Positions 11,135 through 22,284 of a stretch of 64,000 bases of DNA are shown in pieces (positions within the stretch are counted from its first letter, which is position 1; each line of letters starts with the position of its first letter). Under the pieces are notes generated by a model. That model worked only from the letters and a program-made list of their open reading frames with translations. It did no database searches and was not told the origin of the DNA. Location of the stretch: NCBI GenBank assembly GCA_002104905.1, contig MCFE01000374.1, positions 1-64,000 of the forward strand, read 5' to 3'. Source of the DNA: Basidiobolus meristosporus CBS 931.73. Taxonomy: Eukaryota > Basidiobolomycota > Basidiobolomycetes > Basidiobolales > Basidiobolaceae. Position numbers and translations under genes: made by a program.

Positions 11135-11311
11135 ATGATTCGTCTGGTTTATGTTATATGTATTGCCATGGCCACCGGGGCCTCTCGACTCGTCCGACGC
11201 GATGACTGCATTCCTGCGGAGATCATTGACAGCACAAGTAACAAGAAAGAGATCATTTGTGTCGACGAGAGTATAGGCTCGAATATCCTGGCTCAGATGT
11301 ACCATAACTAG
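11135..11311 (+). CDS. putative small secreted peptide (58 aa)
   Basis: A 58-codon frame preceded by a TATA box. It starts with a hydrophobic signal-like segment (MIRLVYVICIAMATGAS), then RLVRR, a Kex2-type dibasic site, and then a short acidic mature part containing two cysteines (DDCIP and EIICVDES). Known fungal small secreted peptides share this layout of signal, dibasic site and short cysteine-containing product. No homologue is recognised, and a further spliced exon cannot be excluded. The call rests on the signal peptide, the Kex2-type site and the promoter spacing. Confidence 0.4.
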   Translation: MIRLVYVICIAMATGASRLVRRDDCIPAEIIDSTSNKKEIICVDESIGSNILAQMYHN

Positions 11312-12498
11312 AGTATCCCTAAACATAACCTTGATGTGCACAGACCCATCATTCATTATAAATCCACATTCCATATTATCGTGAGATGAGTGTAACAAAT
11401 AAAGATGCACACTTCGCAAACCAAACCAACCGGATGACCTTGATCTTGCTCAGAGCACCATCTATTCCCACAACCAGTTCTCGTGCTGCACAGCTAACTT
11501 CCATGCCCCGCGAGATGTCGTTGATTAGGCAACTGGGTTGCTAACGGTTATGGATCAGACCTTGATCAGACCTGAATCAGACACTTAAGTCACGAACGAA
11601 TCGAAACTCGCGCATCAGATGACCTTGCATCCGTGACCACCGTTTGAATAAGGTTTGCCCAGTGATTTTCCAGCGGTCTAATGTGTGACGGTGCGACTTC
11701 CCCCAGGCAGCCAGACACTCCAGCGATGTACATGGTAGAGTATACTATACCATTAAGTAGTATTGTTATCAGGCTCAAGGGTCGACAAGCCTACACTCCG
11801 GAATAATCCCTCAATCAACACGGTTTCAGCCAAATAACTTAACCAACCACCAATTCATCAGGTGTAATTATGTTGCTAGATCGCTTCATTGGCGGTTAAT
11901 TGTACTTCCACGCCAGTAACCACTAGCTGAGACAGGCAAACCAGTTTGTTATGCAAGCAGCAAACATGCGACGACACACCGAGCATCACCTGCTTTACTT
12001 GCTCTAATACCAGCAAGCAACCCACGGATCATCAAGCACTTTGATAAGTGCAAACAAACCGAATGGAAAGCGCCATCCAACCGGGCCTTCCTTTCACAGT
12101 TGTTTTCGGTGAACTCCACCTTTACACAAGCCACATCTTTATTGGACCATTATTGTTGTGCAACAGTTGGGACACTTTCATACGCTAGGCAAGTAACTCA
12201 CGGAAGGCAAAAATTTTCCTCACTGCGCGTGATTCATTTAACTTGATTTCCCATAATGGGAAAATACCGTTGCAGTCTCTGGACAAGCCTCTCAGCTCTA
12301 CATTGGAGTCCAGTAGCATTTGACAAGGAGCCGCTCATTGCTACAAATCAGGATTGTAGAGATAGCTATGCATTGATGCGATAAGCACCGGCTAAGAAGC
12401 TGTTGACAACTAGCGTTCCCAAACCGCCCGAAACTTTATCGTTCCAAACAACCGAAAAATCAGGAATAAACCAGTTGATCTAGGTGTCGCCTCAACCA
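11312..12498. other. intergenic, no gene recognised
   Basis: About 1.2 kb with only short minus-strand frames (11590-11778, 11949-12134) lacking any recognisable domain. Confidence 0.45.
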
Positions 12499-12506
12499 TA
12501 TATAAA
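12499..12506 (+). promoter_or_regulatory. TATA box of the membrane-protein gene
   Basis: TATATAAA lies about 62 bp upstream of the ATG at 12569. Confidence 0.5.
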
Positions 12507-12568
12507 TTCCTCACCAGCTTGATCCTTCCCCAAAACTGTGCTTGGTTAATTAGGCCTTCTTGAAGGCA

Positions 12569-13486
12569 ATGAGTAGCAATGAACATGTCTCCATCAATTC
12601 TAGCCTCGAGCTTGTCACCACTGTCTTTTCGCTCCCCTTCATTGTTAGTGACGCCTATGTTACCTACAAGATGGTAAGAAAGGACACCCGCACCATTTAC
12701 AAGCTTAATGCATTGCAAGTGACCTTGCTCTTGATAAACAGCTTGACTCTACTTCTGGTCCATGCCCTGAGCGGCGGAACCTGCTTTTATGTGTTTACAA
12801 TCTACAATATCCTGTCATTTCTTTCCGTAGGGGTCATTTCCTCGATGGCCTTCATTAAAGCGTATCTGTGCATGCGCGCCCCTCGGCTTCTGTTGTATTT
12901 CTTTGTCGCAATCCAGATTGTGCGGGCGGCCTCCATAGTTCAATTCTTCATTGAGCCAGGAATCCAAGGCAATCTCTTGGGCGGCTGTCTCTGGGACAAC
13001 CCTACAGTATGGGTCATTACATTGCTTGGATCCGAAGCGCTTGGCTTTATTTTCTTCACCACCATCACCGTGTATTTCATGAGCCATCAACTTCGTCAAA
13101 AGGGATCCAAGATATACAACATCTTCATCAACGATGGGCTGATCTTCTCGGTGACCATTTCCGCCGTATACATCGTGGCTACAATCCTTCAAAGTCTGGC
13201 CATCATCCAATCAAGTATAAACCTTTATCTGGTGTGGATTGCATGTTCAAAGTTCGCCACCCTGCAGACCCACCATTCCTTCAAGTGGAATCACCGAGAA
13301 ACCTCGGATTTCAACAGCACCATCGTCATCTCGTCCCCACTGGACACGGACGAGACTAAACTCACAAGCAAGGACTATGGCATTCACATGGGGTCCAGCC
13401 GAAGCAGTAGGAGTAGCAATGACTCGGCCAAAGCTGACTTTGTGATCTTGGAGTTGGATAAAGTCCGGCTAACACCGACCAAATAA
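12569..13486 (+). CDS. multi-pass (about seven TM) membrane protein
   Basis: Intronless, 305 residues from the ATG at 12569; the upstream extension begins with TTG. About seven hydrophobic segments are visible: around LVTTVFSLPFIVSDAYV, LQVTLLLINSLTLLLVHAL, YNILSFLSVGVISSMAFI, LLLYFFVAIQIVRAAS, VITLLGSEALGFIFFTTI, LIFSVTISAVYIVATILQ and INLYLVWIACSKFATL. The C-terminal tail is hydrophilic and Ser-rich (SSRSSRSSNDS). The layout is receptor-like, but no G-protein-coupled-receptor family motif is recognised. Function unknown. Confidence 0.75.
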   Translation: MSSNEHVSINSSLELVTTVFSLPFIVSDAYVTYKMVRKDTRTIYKLNALQVTLLLINSLTLLLVHALSGGTCFYVFTIYNILSFLSVGVISSMAFIKAYLCMRAPRLLLYFFVAIQIVRAASIVQFFIEPGIQGNLLGGCLWDNPTVWVITLLGSEALGFIFFTTITVYFMSHQLRQKGSKIYNIFINDGLIFSVTISAVYIVATILQSLAIIQSSINLYLVWIACSKFATLQTHHSFKWNHRETSDFNSTIVISSPLDTDETKLTSKDYGIHMGSSRSSRSSNDSAKADFVILELDKVRLTPTK

Positions 13487-14507
13487 ACCCCTCTAACCCC
13501 TCTGTATCAATCAGACGTCTTTGCTACACTTTTCTAGGCATTCTCCACTAATTTCGGTTTTCTTAAGCTTGGTCTCACTGTACCATCTCTCATGGCCATT
13601 AGTGTACAACTTTAATAACTTGCTTGTATTTATAATAATAAATAGATGGTCGATAAACTGAGGTAGGATCTGGTTATGCATTCACACGTACACATATCGA
13701 TACTCGCCATTTCGCATTGACGAGATTTGATACATGAAGGAACCAATCACCACGTCAAGCGAGCAGAGTTTTGCTCGTTAACGTAATGATAATCATGTGC
13801 CGATGGTTTCACATAGGAAATATGGGAGCGTGGAGTATTTGGAGAATCTTCTCAGCGGATATAAGCTTATACTCGTCCAAAGAGTGGAATCTCAACGTTG
13901 AAATACCATCTTGACATTACATTATAAGTACGCCATCATGGAAGACAAGATCTATGATGCATCGAATGGGCTACGATTGGTCGCGGTGCTTGATGGAAGC
14001 ACACCACTCCCAACGTTTCCCTAGTGAACTGATCTGCTGAATCGTGATCCGGAAAACACCGCTGGCTCACTAAGAGATGTGTTCTGGTTTATTTTGCTCC
14101 CATGGTTCCAATGATCATGCGAAACGATGTGATATTTCGGTATTCCCAGTCACCTAATGAATAGCACAGGTATGTAACATTCCAGCGGTTGCATTCATAC
14201 CACTCAATGTTTCATAATTCGCCCCAAATCCTATTATGCTTAAAACCTGGCCAATTATGGGGTTTCGAATAGTAATTCCCAGTCTAGTGATCAGCCCGAG
14301 CCTTTCTATTAATGACCGACTCAATCATGATCATCATATTCGATAATGAAACATCCACCTTGCTCGTCTTTTTCGATACAAACTATATCCTGTTTGCATC
14401 ATGTCAAAAATTTCGTCGACAGAAGTTTAGGGGAAAATGCTTAGATTTATTCAGTCTTTGGTTTAGACTACCAGCATGCATTTAATCAATCAAAGGTTTT
14501 GGGTGAT
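13487..14507. other. intergenic, no gene recognised
   Basis: About 1 kb between the 3' ends of the membrane-protein gene and the eL19 gene. Only a 28-codon frame at about 13938 is seen, too short to support. Confidence 0.45.
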
Positions 14508-15246
14508 TTAAGCAAGAAGGGCATCCTTCTTGGCTTGAATGCGCTCAGCACGGCGATCACGGGCGGCCTTAGCCTTGAGGCGATGAGCCTCAGCTTGATC
14601 AGCGATGAGCTTAGCTCTGAGCTTCTCAGCCTTAGCCTTGTGAATGAACTCCATCAACACACGCTTGTTCTTGAAAACATTACCCTTGGACTTCATGTAG
14701 AGAGAGTGGTACAAGTGCTTGTCGATCTTGCCGGATTCACGGTACTTTCTCAACATACGACGCAAGACACGTTGGCGACGCATCCAGAGGACCTGGGTAG
14801 GCATACGGGCTTCGGCAGTACCTCTGCGCTTACCGGTACCAGTGTGACGACCCTTACGCTTAGCAGCAAGCTTCTCGCGGACTCTGAAGCGAGAGTGAAC
14901 AACTTGGGGCTTCTTAATGATGAGACCATCCTTAATGAGCTTTCTGATGTTTTGGCCTTTGGGAATAAGGAGTTCAACGGTTAATGGATAAAGCACTCAG
15001 ATTGCGGGGTGGGAAAGTCGAGCTCTTACGGGAGTTGGCATTGCCGATTTCGTTGACCTCGTTAGGATCAATCCAAACTTTTCTTTTACCGCACTTGAGT
15101 ACGCTGGCGGCCAAACGTTTCTGACTGCTCAAAGAAACCCTAAGTTGCCAAACAGATGGATGGGTGAGTCGGATGGGTTGGATGATGTGAAGGTGGATAT
15201 TTGGCTGCAACTGGCTGTCGCTTTCTTCCTTGAAAAATACTTACAT
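14508..15246 (-). CDS. RPL19: 60S ribosomal protein eL19
   Basis: Exons 15246-15245 (two bases, AT), 15139-15030 and 14956-14508 give 186 residues. The 105-nt first intron interrupts the start codon itself (AT|G), and translation then reads [23 protein letters not shown]. The 73-nt second intron splits an Arg codon in [15 protein letters not shown]. The body is a clear eL19: [32 protein letters not shown] and a long basic helix at the C-terminus. It is a structural protein of the large ribosomal subunit. Without the two-base exon the protein would lack a start Met, which supports the model. Confidence 0.95.
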
Positions 15247-16257
15247 TGTAATAAGAGCAACCTGTCAGGTTAGAAGGAAGAGAAAGAAATTGTATGTGAT
15301 GAGGTCGTTTTTAATCATCGATATTGCTCCCTTGGGAGGTCCAATCAAATCCGATCAAGCCCTCATTTTGATTATATTTTTCTCAATTATTGACAATGTC
15401 ACTTAATCTATGTATCCTTTCTTTCCCGGCGATAACCGTAATCACCGATCACTTTCGGCTGCGGCCGAATCGACAAGTATGTCATGGTTCCTACACGGAG
15501 GGAAGTTGAGGTACACAAAAACTCGGTGAGCAGTGAAAAGGGAAATGGTGGATTCGAGCAATGAAGGCAGTAGAGAAAACCACCTGTGCTTAGCCCTAAC
15601 CTGACGACAATATTCAAGACAATGTTATGTCTGGGGCCGGGAATGGCAATAATTATATTTGGAAACCAACACCATGCAGGAAAGAGGAATTCGCCATGTT
15701 CTGACCAATGGTCCAATTAATCTCCCTGCTACTGCGGAGTAAGCAAAGACAGTCCAGTTTGGTACAAAAAGTAGGATTGTCAAGCATGGATCGAACAAGT
15801 CACTGAGGGCACTCGGAAATCTTATTTCCCTTTTTAATTAAGAATTTACCGGACTCGGAGAAGGAAATTCATATTATTAATACCAATGCATAGAAGCTGC
15901 CTAAAATTCCAGTCAAGTCCACCGGGTATGACTAATTAATCCATTCGAGCTGGCTCCTAAAACTGCTCAAAACACTGGTGATTCTGTCCTCAAGTACACC
16001 AGGCCATCTATTGGCTCAACAAATTCCACATGACATTATCCAATCAACCTTGAGGCGTGGTTAACTATATCTGAATCTGGCCGATTTACAACGTTCCTCT
16101 TGAATCTCTACTCACTGAACATCTCAACTGATAAGCTCAAATCATAAGGTTCTATTCTCCTCTAGGCCTAGTGTTGTTCTATTTCACTCGTAACGAGTTT
16201 TTCTTTCTTCTACTTCACACACTATCTAGAATATTGCCCCAACCTCGATCAGCAGCT
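15247..16257. other. divergent intergenic region
   Basis: About 1 kb between the eL19 start (-) and the AP-1-like bZIP start (+). A minus frame at 15408-15716 has no recognised domain. No TATA box is obvious. Confidence 0.5.
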
Positions 16258-17707
16258 ATGAATGATACTCTAGCTTATCAGTTTCAATTCATACAAAATG
16301 AGCCCAATACTCCGACAATTCTTGAGTCCTCCATTGCTCACAACCAGTTGGACAACATTGAGGATTATTTGAAACGAAAGAATGACACCGAGTTCCAAAA
16401 GACTCCCGCTAAACACAATCGTATGTAATGCATATACGCTAAGCTTTGGCCTTGATTTTTAACTCTGATCGTAGATCAAGAAGAGAAACACAGCAAGGGA
16501 GCTGACTCCCCTGAAGGTAGTTCACTCGTTTGCCACTTGAAGTAGTAAAGCTTTGCTGAACCTCTACCCTAGACAAATCGAAACCTGCCCCTAAGAAGCC
16601 TGGACGCAAACCTATAACCACAATGCCAGTAGATGTAATTTTCTCCCTTTTTTTCTCTTTTTCCGCTCCAGGCTGAACCATTTCCCCAACAAACAGAAAA
16701 GAAAAGCACAGAACCGTGCGGCTCAGCGAGCGTTCAGAGAGCGCAAGGATAACTACTTAAAGGAGTTGGAGACTAGAGTGAAAGAGCTGGAAGAGAGCAA
16801 CGACAAAAACTCCGAGGAGAACGCGAAGCTTAGAAAGATCCTGGAGGAGGTGAAGGCCGAGAACGTACTGCTCAAAGGCAACTTTACATTTCAGCCACCA
16901 AACAATGCGCTGGACGGCGCACCTACTTTGGTTGACTTGCTTAAAAATGCAGACAACTCTCAATCGGCGTCACCAATATTCAGCCCCGCCACATTCCCTT
17001 GGACACCCACATCCAATTCAGGCGAAATCAACTTCATCCACAATTCACAGTCGCCAGAAAACCTGGGATTAAGTTCGAGTGATGATCGTTCCCCCTTCAA
17101 CGAAGCATCCCCTCATATATTGCAGATAGCCACCCCCAAAACCAACTCCATCTTAAATCCAAACCAACAGCCCGCCATGTTCCAACAGCCTATTCATGAG
17201 TCGAGTTTCTTTGCTCCTATCGGGGAGATCGTCGATGATCCATTGATTTCAGTTCCTCAGGAATTCGCCTCTCCACAAATATATGACACCACTGGAGAGC
17301 CAAACCTAAACCTGCCCTTTAGCTTTTCTGATTACAGAGATCCTTCAGCTGGCGTATATGACGAGAATATTGCTGGGGACTTATCTGCGTTGCCTGTCTT
17401 TTATGAAGAGGGTTGGAATGATGAATTCAATGAGCAACTGAGTGAGCAGCTGTTTAGTCCAGTTCAAACATCATCCGATGTTGCGAATGTGGCGGACTCT
17501 CCAGTGCTGCCGGCCCCCGAAGTACCCGGGGTGAGTCCGGATGACTCTGAGATCCATATAAGCTTAGAGGATTGCAAGGTCCTAGAGCACGCCAGCTTGC
17601 CGCTTGACTTCGACATCAGCCTGCTGTGTGATGCGTTACGAAAGAAAGCTACTTGCGGTGGTCGTGTTCCTTGCCCCGAGAAGGCTGATCCGCTAGCACA
17701 ATTGTAA
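16258..17707 (+). CDS. Yap1/Pap1-type (fungal AP-1) oxidative-stress bZIP factor
   Basis: Four exons: 16258-16420, 16475-16516, 16573-16634, 16697-17707, giving 425 residues. Introns of 54, 56 and 62 nt keep phase. The bZIP starts at residue 90 with KRKAQNRAAQRAFRERK, the fungal AP-1 basic region (N-x2-A-A-Q-R-A-F-R). A zipper follows (LKELETRVKELEESNDKNS). The C-terminus holds a cysteine-rich domain with Cys at about 382, 400, 409 and 415 (EDCKVLEHASLP, SLLCDALRKKATCGG). This overlaps a leucine-rich stretch like the Crm1 export signal of Yap1/Pap1. In those relatives, oxidation of these cysteines masks export so the factor accumulates in the nucleus and induces antioxidant genes. An upstream in-frame extension starts only with GTG. 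Confidence 0.92.
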
Positions 17708-18244
17708 AATTCTAGAATATGGCCTAAAGGGAAAATACCATGCTGAGCACAGCGTACGGGCTCCCCAATCTATTGTTAGACGTCGTGGAGCCTAGTAATT
17801 GCGTAATATATCCTAGCTTAATAATAATCATTTAACCAACCCACCCGTTATTTTATTGACTGGAGGTAGTCCCACGCAAGTTCCCCCCACAACTGGACTA
17901 TCTCCTTGTTTGCATGGGGTATTGGCTTGACTAGGTATGATCCTCTCGCTACTTCATCATAGTATTGTTGTCTCTTGAGTCAAGATGCGTGCCTTCAGCG
18001 GCATGCCATGGTAGTTTAGTACAGAATATGTTGTTTCTTTCAACCCCAATCGATAAACTCGCTTTTCCTTCTTTTATTTGGTTCATATTCCGGGATCGGA
18101 TGGGTTGTACGGATGTGGGTGTAGGTGAGTGTGAGCGTGCGAGATGTCATGTGTGCAAATCAATCACAGCCCCTGTGGTCAAACGACCAGCAAACATCAG
18201 GTTTCCTTTCCGAGAGCATCGTTGCTGCCAAACACAACGCATGA
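17708..18244. other. 3' intergenic region between convergent genes
   Basis: About 540 bp between the stops of the AP-1-like gene (+) and the lipoyl synthase gene (-). Nothing recognised. Confidence 0.5.
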
Positions 18245-19666
18245 TTACACGGCTGTCGCGGCGTCCCGTTGCTTCTTGAGGATGTTGGTGATGTAGAATT
18301 CGCCGGCTTTGTATGACGAACGAACCAGAGGGCCGCTAGCAACATATTTGAATCCGAGCTCTTCACCGATCTTGGCCCAGTGGTCGAATTTCTCTGGAGG
18401 GATGTACTCCGTCACCTTCATGTGCCTCTTGGTGGGACGCATGTATTGGCCAAGAGTTAGGCAGTCTACGTCAACATTGCGAAGATCTTCGCGGGGGGGG
18501 GGTGGGGTGGAATTGTATCAATACGTGGTTCCTGGTGTGGGTCGAGGATGAATGGAAGTACCTTTCATGGTTTGAAGAACCTCATCGTCCGTCTCTCCGA
18601 GCCCCAACATCACCGAGGTCTTGGTAAACAGGGAGGGGACGGTTTTCTTGGCATGCTCCAGAACCGCAAGGGATTGTCTGTACTTGGCACGACGGTCGCG
18701 AACGTAGGGTGTGAGCCCTTCCACCGTTTCCAGGTTGTGTGCGTAGACATCCAGGCCCGAGTTGGCCACGATGCCAACGTGTTCCAGGTTCCCCTGGAAA
18801 TCGCCAGTCAAGCATTCGACCAGCACGTGGGACGCTTTCTCCTTGATCTTGCGTATGGTGCTGGCGAAATGTTCCGCTCCGCCGTCCGGAAGGTCGTCAC
18901 GGTCAACCGACGTCAGCACGACGTAGTCGAGTCCCCATCTCTTGATCGCCTCCGCGGTGTTCTCCGGCTCTTTCGAGTCCAGAGGTTTTGGCTTGCGGTT
19001 GGTTTTGACGGAGCAGAAGCGACAACCGCGGGTGCACTCGTCACCCATTAGCTAGATTTTCGGGGGGGGTGTGTGTGTTAGGGGTGGGTTTTGGGGAGAG
19101 GTCAGAGAGGAGACGTACCATAATGGTGGCAGTGGCAGTTTGGTGTTCGCCACCGCCCCAACAGTCCCCGACGTTCGGGCACCTGGCCTCCTCGCAGACG
19201 GTGTGCAGCTTCAGATCCCTCAGGTTTCTTTTGATCTTCGCGAAGTTCACTCCGACCGGGATTTCGGTCTTGAGCCACGGGGGTAGCCTCTGCTTGCTTG
19301 GTTTCCGAATGGTCCCTTCTGGTTAATTCTCTCGAAAATGGGGGTGGAGGATGGAAGAAAAACCTACGGTTTCCTGGCGCCTGAAGGCAGCCCCGGTTCC
19401 TTCAGTTCGAACGCCTCTTCCGGGGAGAGTTTCGTGGAGTCGCCAAGGAACTCTTCCAGGGAGGGGCCCTCGGTCAGCTTCTTGGTGAAGCCGGTGAGCG
19501 AAGGGGCTTGCTTGACGGTGGTAAGCGTGCGAAATTGATTCTAGGGTTGGTTCAAATGGTATCAGTAACGCACAATTGGCTATCAGATTCTTAGGGGGAC
19601 GATGTCAATTACCCCGAGTGAACGGGTCAGAATCGAGGTGGTCGGTGTGCTCAGGAAGCGAGACAT
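18245..19666 (-). CDS. LIP5: mitochondrial lipoyl synthase
   Basis: Five exons: 19666-19613, 19540-19368, 19296-19119, 19051-18562, 18486-18245, giving 378 residues. Introns are 67-75 nt, GT-AG. The 18-residue first exon ([18 protein letters not shown]) is a mitochondrial presequence; without it the upstream frame hits a stop. The protein is a radical-SAM enzyme that inserts two sulfurs into protein-bound octanoyl groups. The auxiliary cluster motif is [12 protein letters not shown] and the SAM cluster motif is CTRGCRFC. Other conserved pieces are [51 protein letters not shown] and [11 protein letters not shown]. It supplies lipoate to pyruvate and oxoglutarate dehydrogenases and the glycine cleavage system. 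The last intron carries a G/C homopolymer run near its acceptor. Confidence 0.95.
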
Positions 19667-20564
19667 AACGCTATTTAAAAAGAGAAGCTTGGTGAGGTTC
19701 AGAGATTTCGACCGAAATATATCATCCACACCCGATATCTCCCCGAAGCTAGACACCGATCGAAATGTGGTGGAGGAAATTTTCGGTGTCCAAGCTAGGC
19801 ACTTCTTTCGAACCTCACTCCATCCCCCATGCCATTTCCGAACCTCGCTACCAAAAGTTTACCCGATGATCAGAGTAACCAAACTAAATCCATCTCAGCC
19901 ACTGGTTTCCGTCACTTGCCATCCTCTCTGGTTTATGCTGCTGTGCTACTATGTTGACCACCCTCGATGCCCCGTTGCTCAACGTATATGGGCTCGATTT
20001 GGCCATTTTGGATCCCTTATCTTTACCATTCGGAATGATGACAAATTTTCATCCTATCTCTCCCCCCTCTCGCCGCTTCGAATAGCTCTAGACCGTCTCA
20101 TGGTGATTGTAGGGCCAATGAGTCGTCTACGTCCTGTAGAGCATTTACGTCCATTTACCGAGTCTCCACTCTACAGCATAGCGAAGATAGCCTCCAGTGC
20201 TCAAGGAACCCCCACAGATTGCTGAAGACTGTGATCAGCAACAGTGCTGCGATGATTGGGTGACTGCTTGTGATTTTCACATGCCGCTGACTGCTAACAA
20301 ATGCGACCATCCGCTAATCCGGAATGCCGTCGACGGCTGGGATTCTCACATGGATTTATTCATAAAATGCCTCATTAGATGTAAATAGGTACAAGGTGAA
20401 GATGGGGTTGGGGTTGACTGAGCTGGTGGACAGCAGACCACCGCCTCGATGAAGTATACGTAAGAAGCGAGTATTAAACTACCAAAATGTAACTGCAACG
20501 GAGACCGGAAAGTGGAACAAACGTTGCCAAGATAAAGTATTTTAAATAGCCCCCCAAAAGTCGG
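19667..20564. other. intergenic, no gene supported
   Basis: About 900 bp between the lipoyl synthase start and the 3' end of the bHLH gene. A plus-strand frame 19602-20225 runs through it but overlaps lipoyl synthase exon 1 antisense and shows no domain. Confidence 0.45.
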
Positions 20565-22078
20565 TCACGATCTCGAGGCCGCCGGCCGCCTGGAGCCATC
20601 TGCGGTGGACTCCTGCGGTGCGGCCCCGGCGGGCACGTTCACCCGACAACTGGACGCCGCATTCAGGCTAGGTACAATCGGCCTCGCTGGATATTGGTGG
20701 ACAGAGTCCTCAGGTATGCCGCCACCAAAATACCTGCCATTCCCTCCATCATAGGCTGGGTTGGTTCCAAAATTAAATCCGTACATATACCCATGTGCTC
20801 CCGGCACTGGATTGGCCTCGCCCGCCACTGGTCGCGGCGGTGGTGGCTGGTGTTGATGTGGTTGATGACCGTTATGCAAAGTGTACATTCCTCCATTCTG
20901 AGTGCCCTCTAGTCGTCGCTGCAGAGTGTTGGCCTTGTTTTTGAGCCGCTGGTTTTTGCGCTCTAGACGCTTGATAAAGTCCACCGCCTTGAAGAGTATT
21001 GTGGACTTGCTGTTGTTCATGTCTCGAAGGGATGGCACGATCTCCGTCAGATCACGGAACCCGGACCGAATCATATTGCGTCGCTTTTGCTCCGAGGCGA
21101 TGTGGTTGGCCCTCTTCTCCTCCTCCGTTAGTAGTTCTTTGTTGCCCTTGCGTGAGCGGTCTGACTTCGGGGTGTCCTCCTTCAGTTGGTCCATGGCGCT
21201 TGGCGTGGGTGACTGCGAGTTCTGCCCGGTCTCCTGGTTCGAGTCGTTGTTCATGCTCGAGCGCGACTCGGGGCCAGCTTCCCTGATGGGCTTGCTAGTC
21301 TCGTGCTCTTTCTTCATGGAATACTTGCGTGGCTTGATGTCGCTGCCTTTCCGTTTGGCCGGGATGATGGGGCTGATCTGATTGGCGATATCCGTGTTGA
21401 TATGCAATGGTAAGGCTATGGATGAGCTGCGCTTGATGGGCTTGGGGGGAGGGGAGTGGATATTCGTCGGCGTGAGGGCTTGGAGCGTGTGGCTATCGAC
21501 AGGCGAGGGCATTCCGGAATGGTGGTTCATGAATAAACTGGAGGGTGTGGTGGGGGCAGGAGTCGGTGTACCATGCATGCTAGGTTCTCTAGAATGTTGG
21601 TGGAGCATATCGTAGAGCGAAGAGTGTACAGCGGATTTGTGTTGAGATTTCTCCATGGGAAACGTGTGGGGATGACTAGTGGAAGGTCCAGGGGTGAAGT
21701 AGTGGGCGTTGTCAAGGGTGGGCGGTAGCGGATTCTCCGTGAAGAGGTTTTCCTCGAAAAAGATGTTGTCTAAGAAGTTGTCAAAAAACCGCTGCTCCGT
21801 TTCGTCAAAAAGCTTGGTGTTGGGGTTGGTGGCGGATCTAAGGGAGGGAGAAGAGGGGAGTGTTGCTAGGTCTTCCTCCGTCAAACCGAGTTGATGTCCA
21901 AGCTCTGGTGAGCAAGAATGACGGTTAGACAAGTATTGGGCATTCCGTGAACAAGGAAATTACCTCGGAGCTCTTGAGCCAAGTGTACGGATATCGAAGG
22001 GTCTGGAAGCGTAGCCAAGGGATGTGATGGGATCGGCGGTGGTGAGATAGAAGGGGGAGCGAGTACTCCATGATTCAT
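20565..22078 (-). CDS. bHLH transcription factor (5' end uncertain)
   Basis: Modelled as exons 22078-21964 and 21904-20565 (59-nt intron), 484 residues from the first in-frame ATG. The bHLH lies near residues 299-360: basic region KRANHIASEQKRRNMIRSGF, with the His-Glu-Arg pattern expected for CACGTG-type E-boxes. After the loop comes NNSKSTILFKAVDFIKRLER, then a short zipper (KNQRLKNKANTLQRRLEG). The basic region resembles fungal Ino4/Mlx-like factors. The rest is Pro/Ser/His-rich. The reading frame stays open upstream to about 22252 without an ATG, while ATGs at about 22279 and 22252 are in another frame. The true first exon is therefore unresolved. It is a nuclear regulator; targets unknown. 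Confidence 0.8.
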
Positions 22079-22284
22079 AGATTCCAACGGCGAAGGAGAG
22101 TGCAATTGCGAATGGTGAGGATAAGAATGGTATGCGGGGTGGTAAAGCCCAACGTTTGCATTCTGTGAGGGAGGTTTGTTGTTGGCATTCAACGGAAGTT
22201 TTGAGGGTTGGCGATGTTCGATGGATAATACCCAGAATTGTTCATTGCTATGTTACGATTGGTGTGGTTCATTGTTGGAGGATA

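Noticed and set aside
14499-14984. 161-codon plus-strand frame (Leu/Ser/Thr-rich)
   Set aside because: Antisense shadow of the eL19 coding exon, whose codon bias leaves the opposite strand open.
18548-19051. 168-codon plus-strand frame
   Set aside because: Exact antisense of the conserved lipoyl synthase exon.
19602-20225. 207-codon plus-strand frame
   Set aside because: Overlaps the mitochondrial presequence exon of lipoyl synthase antisense, has no recognisable domain and no promoter features.
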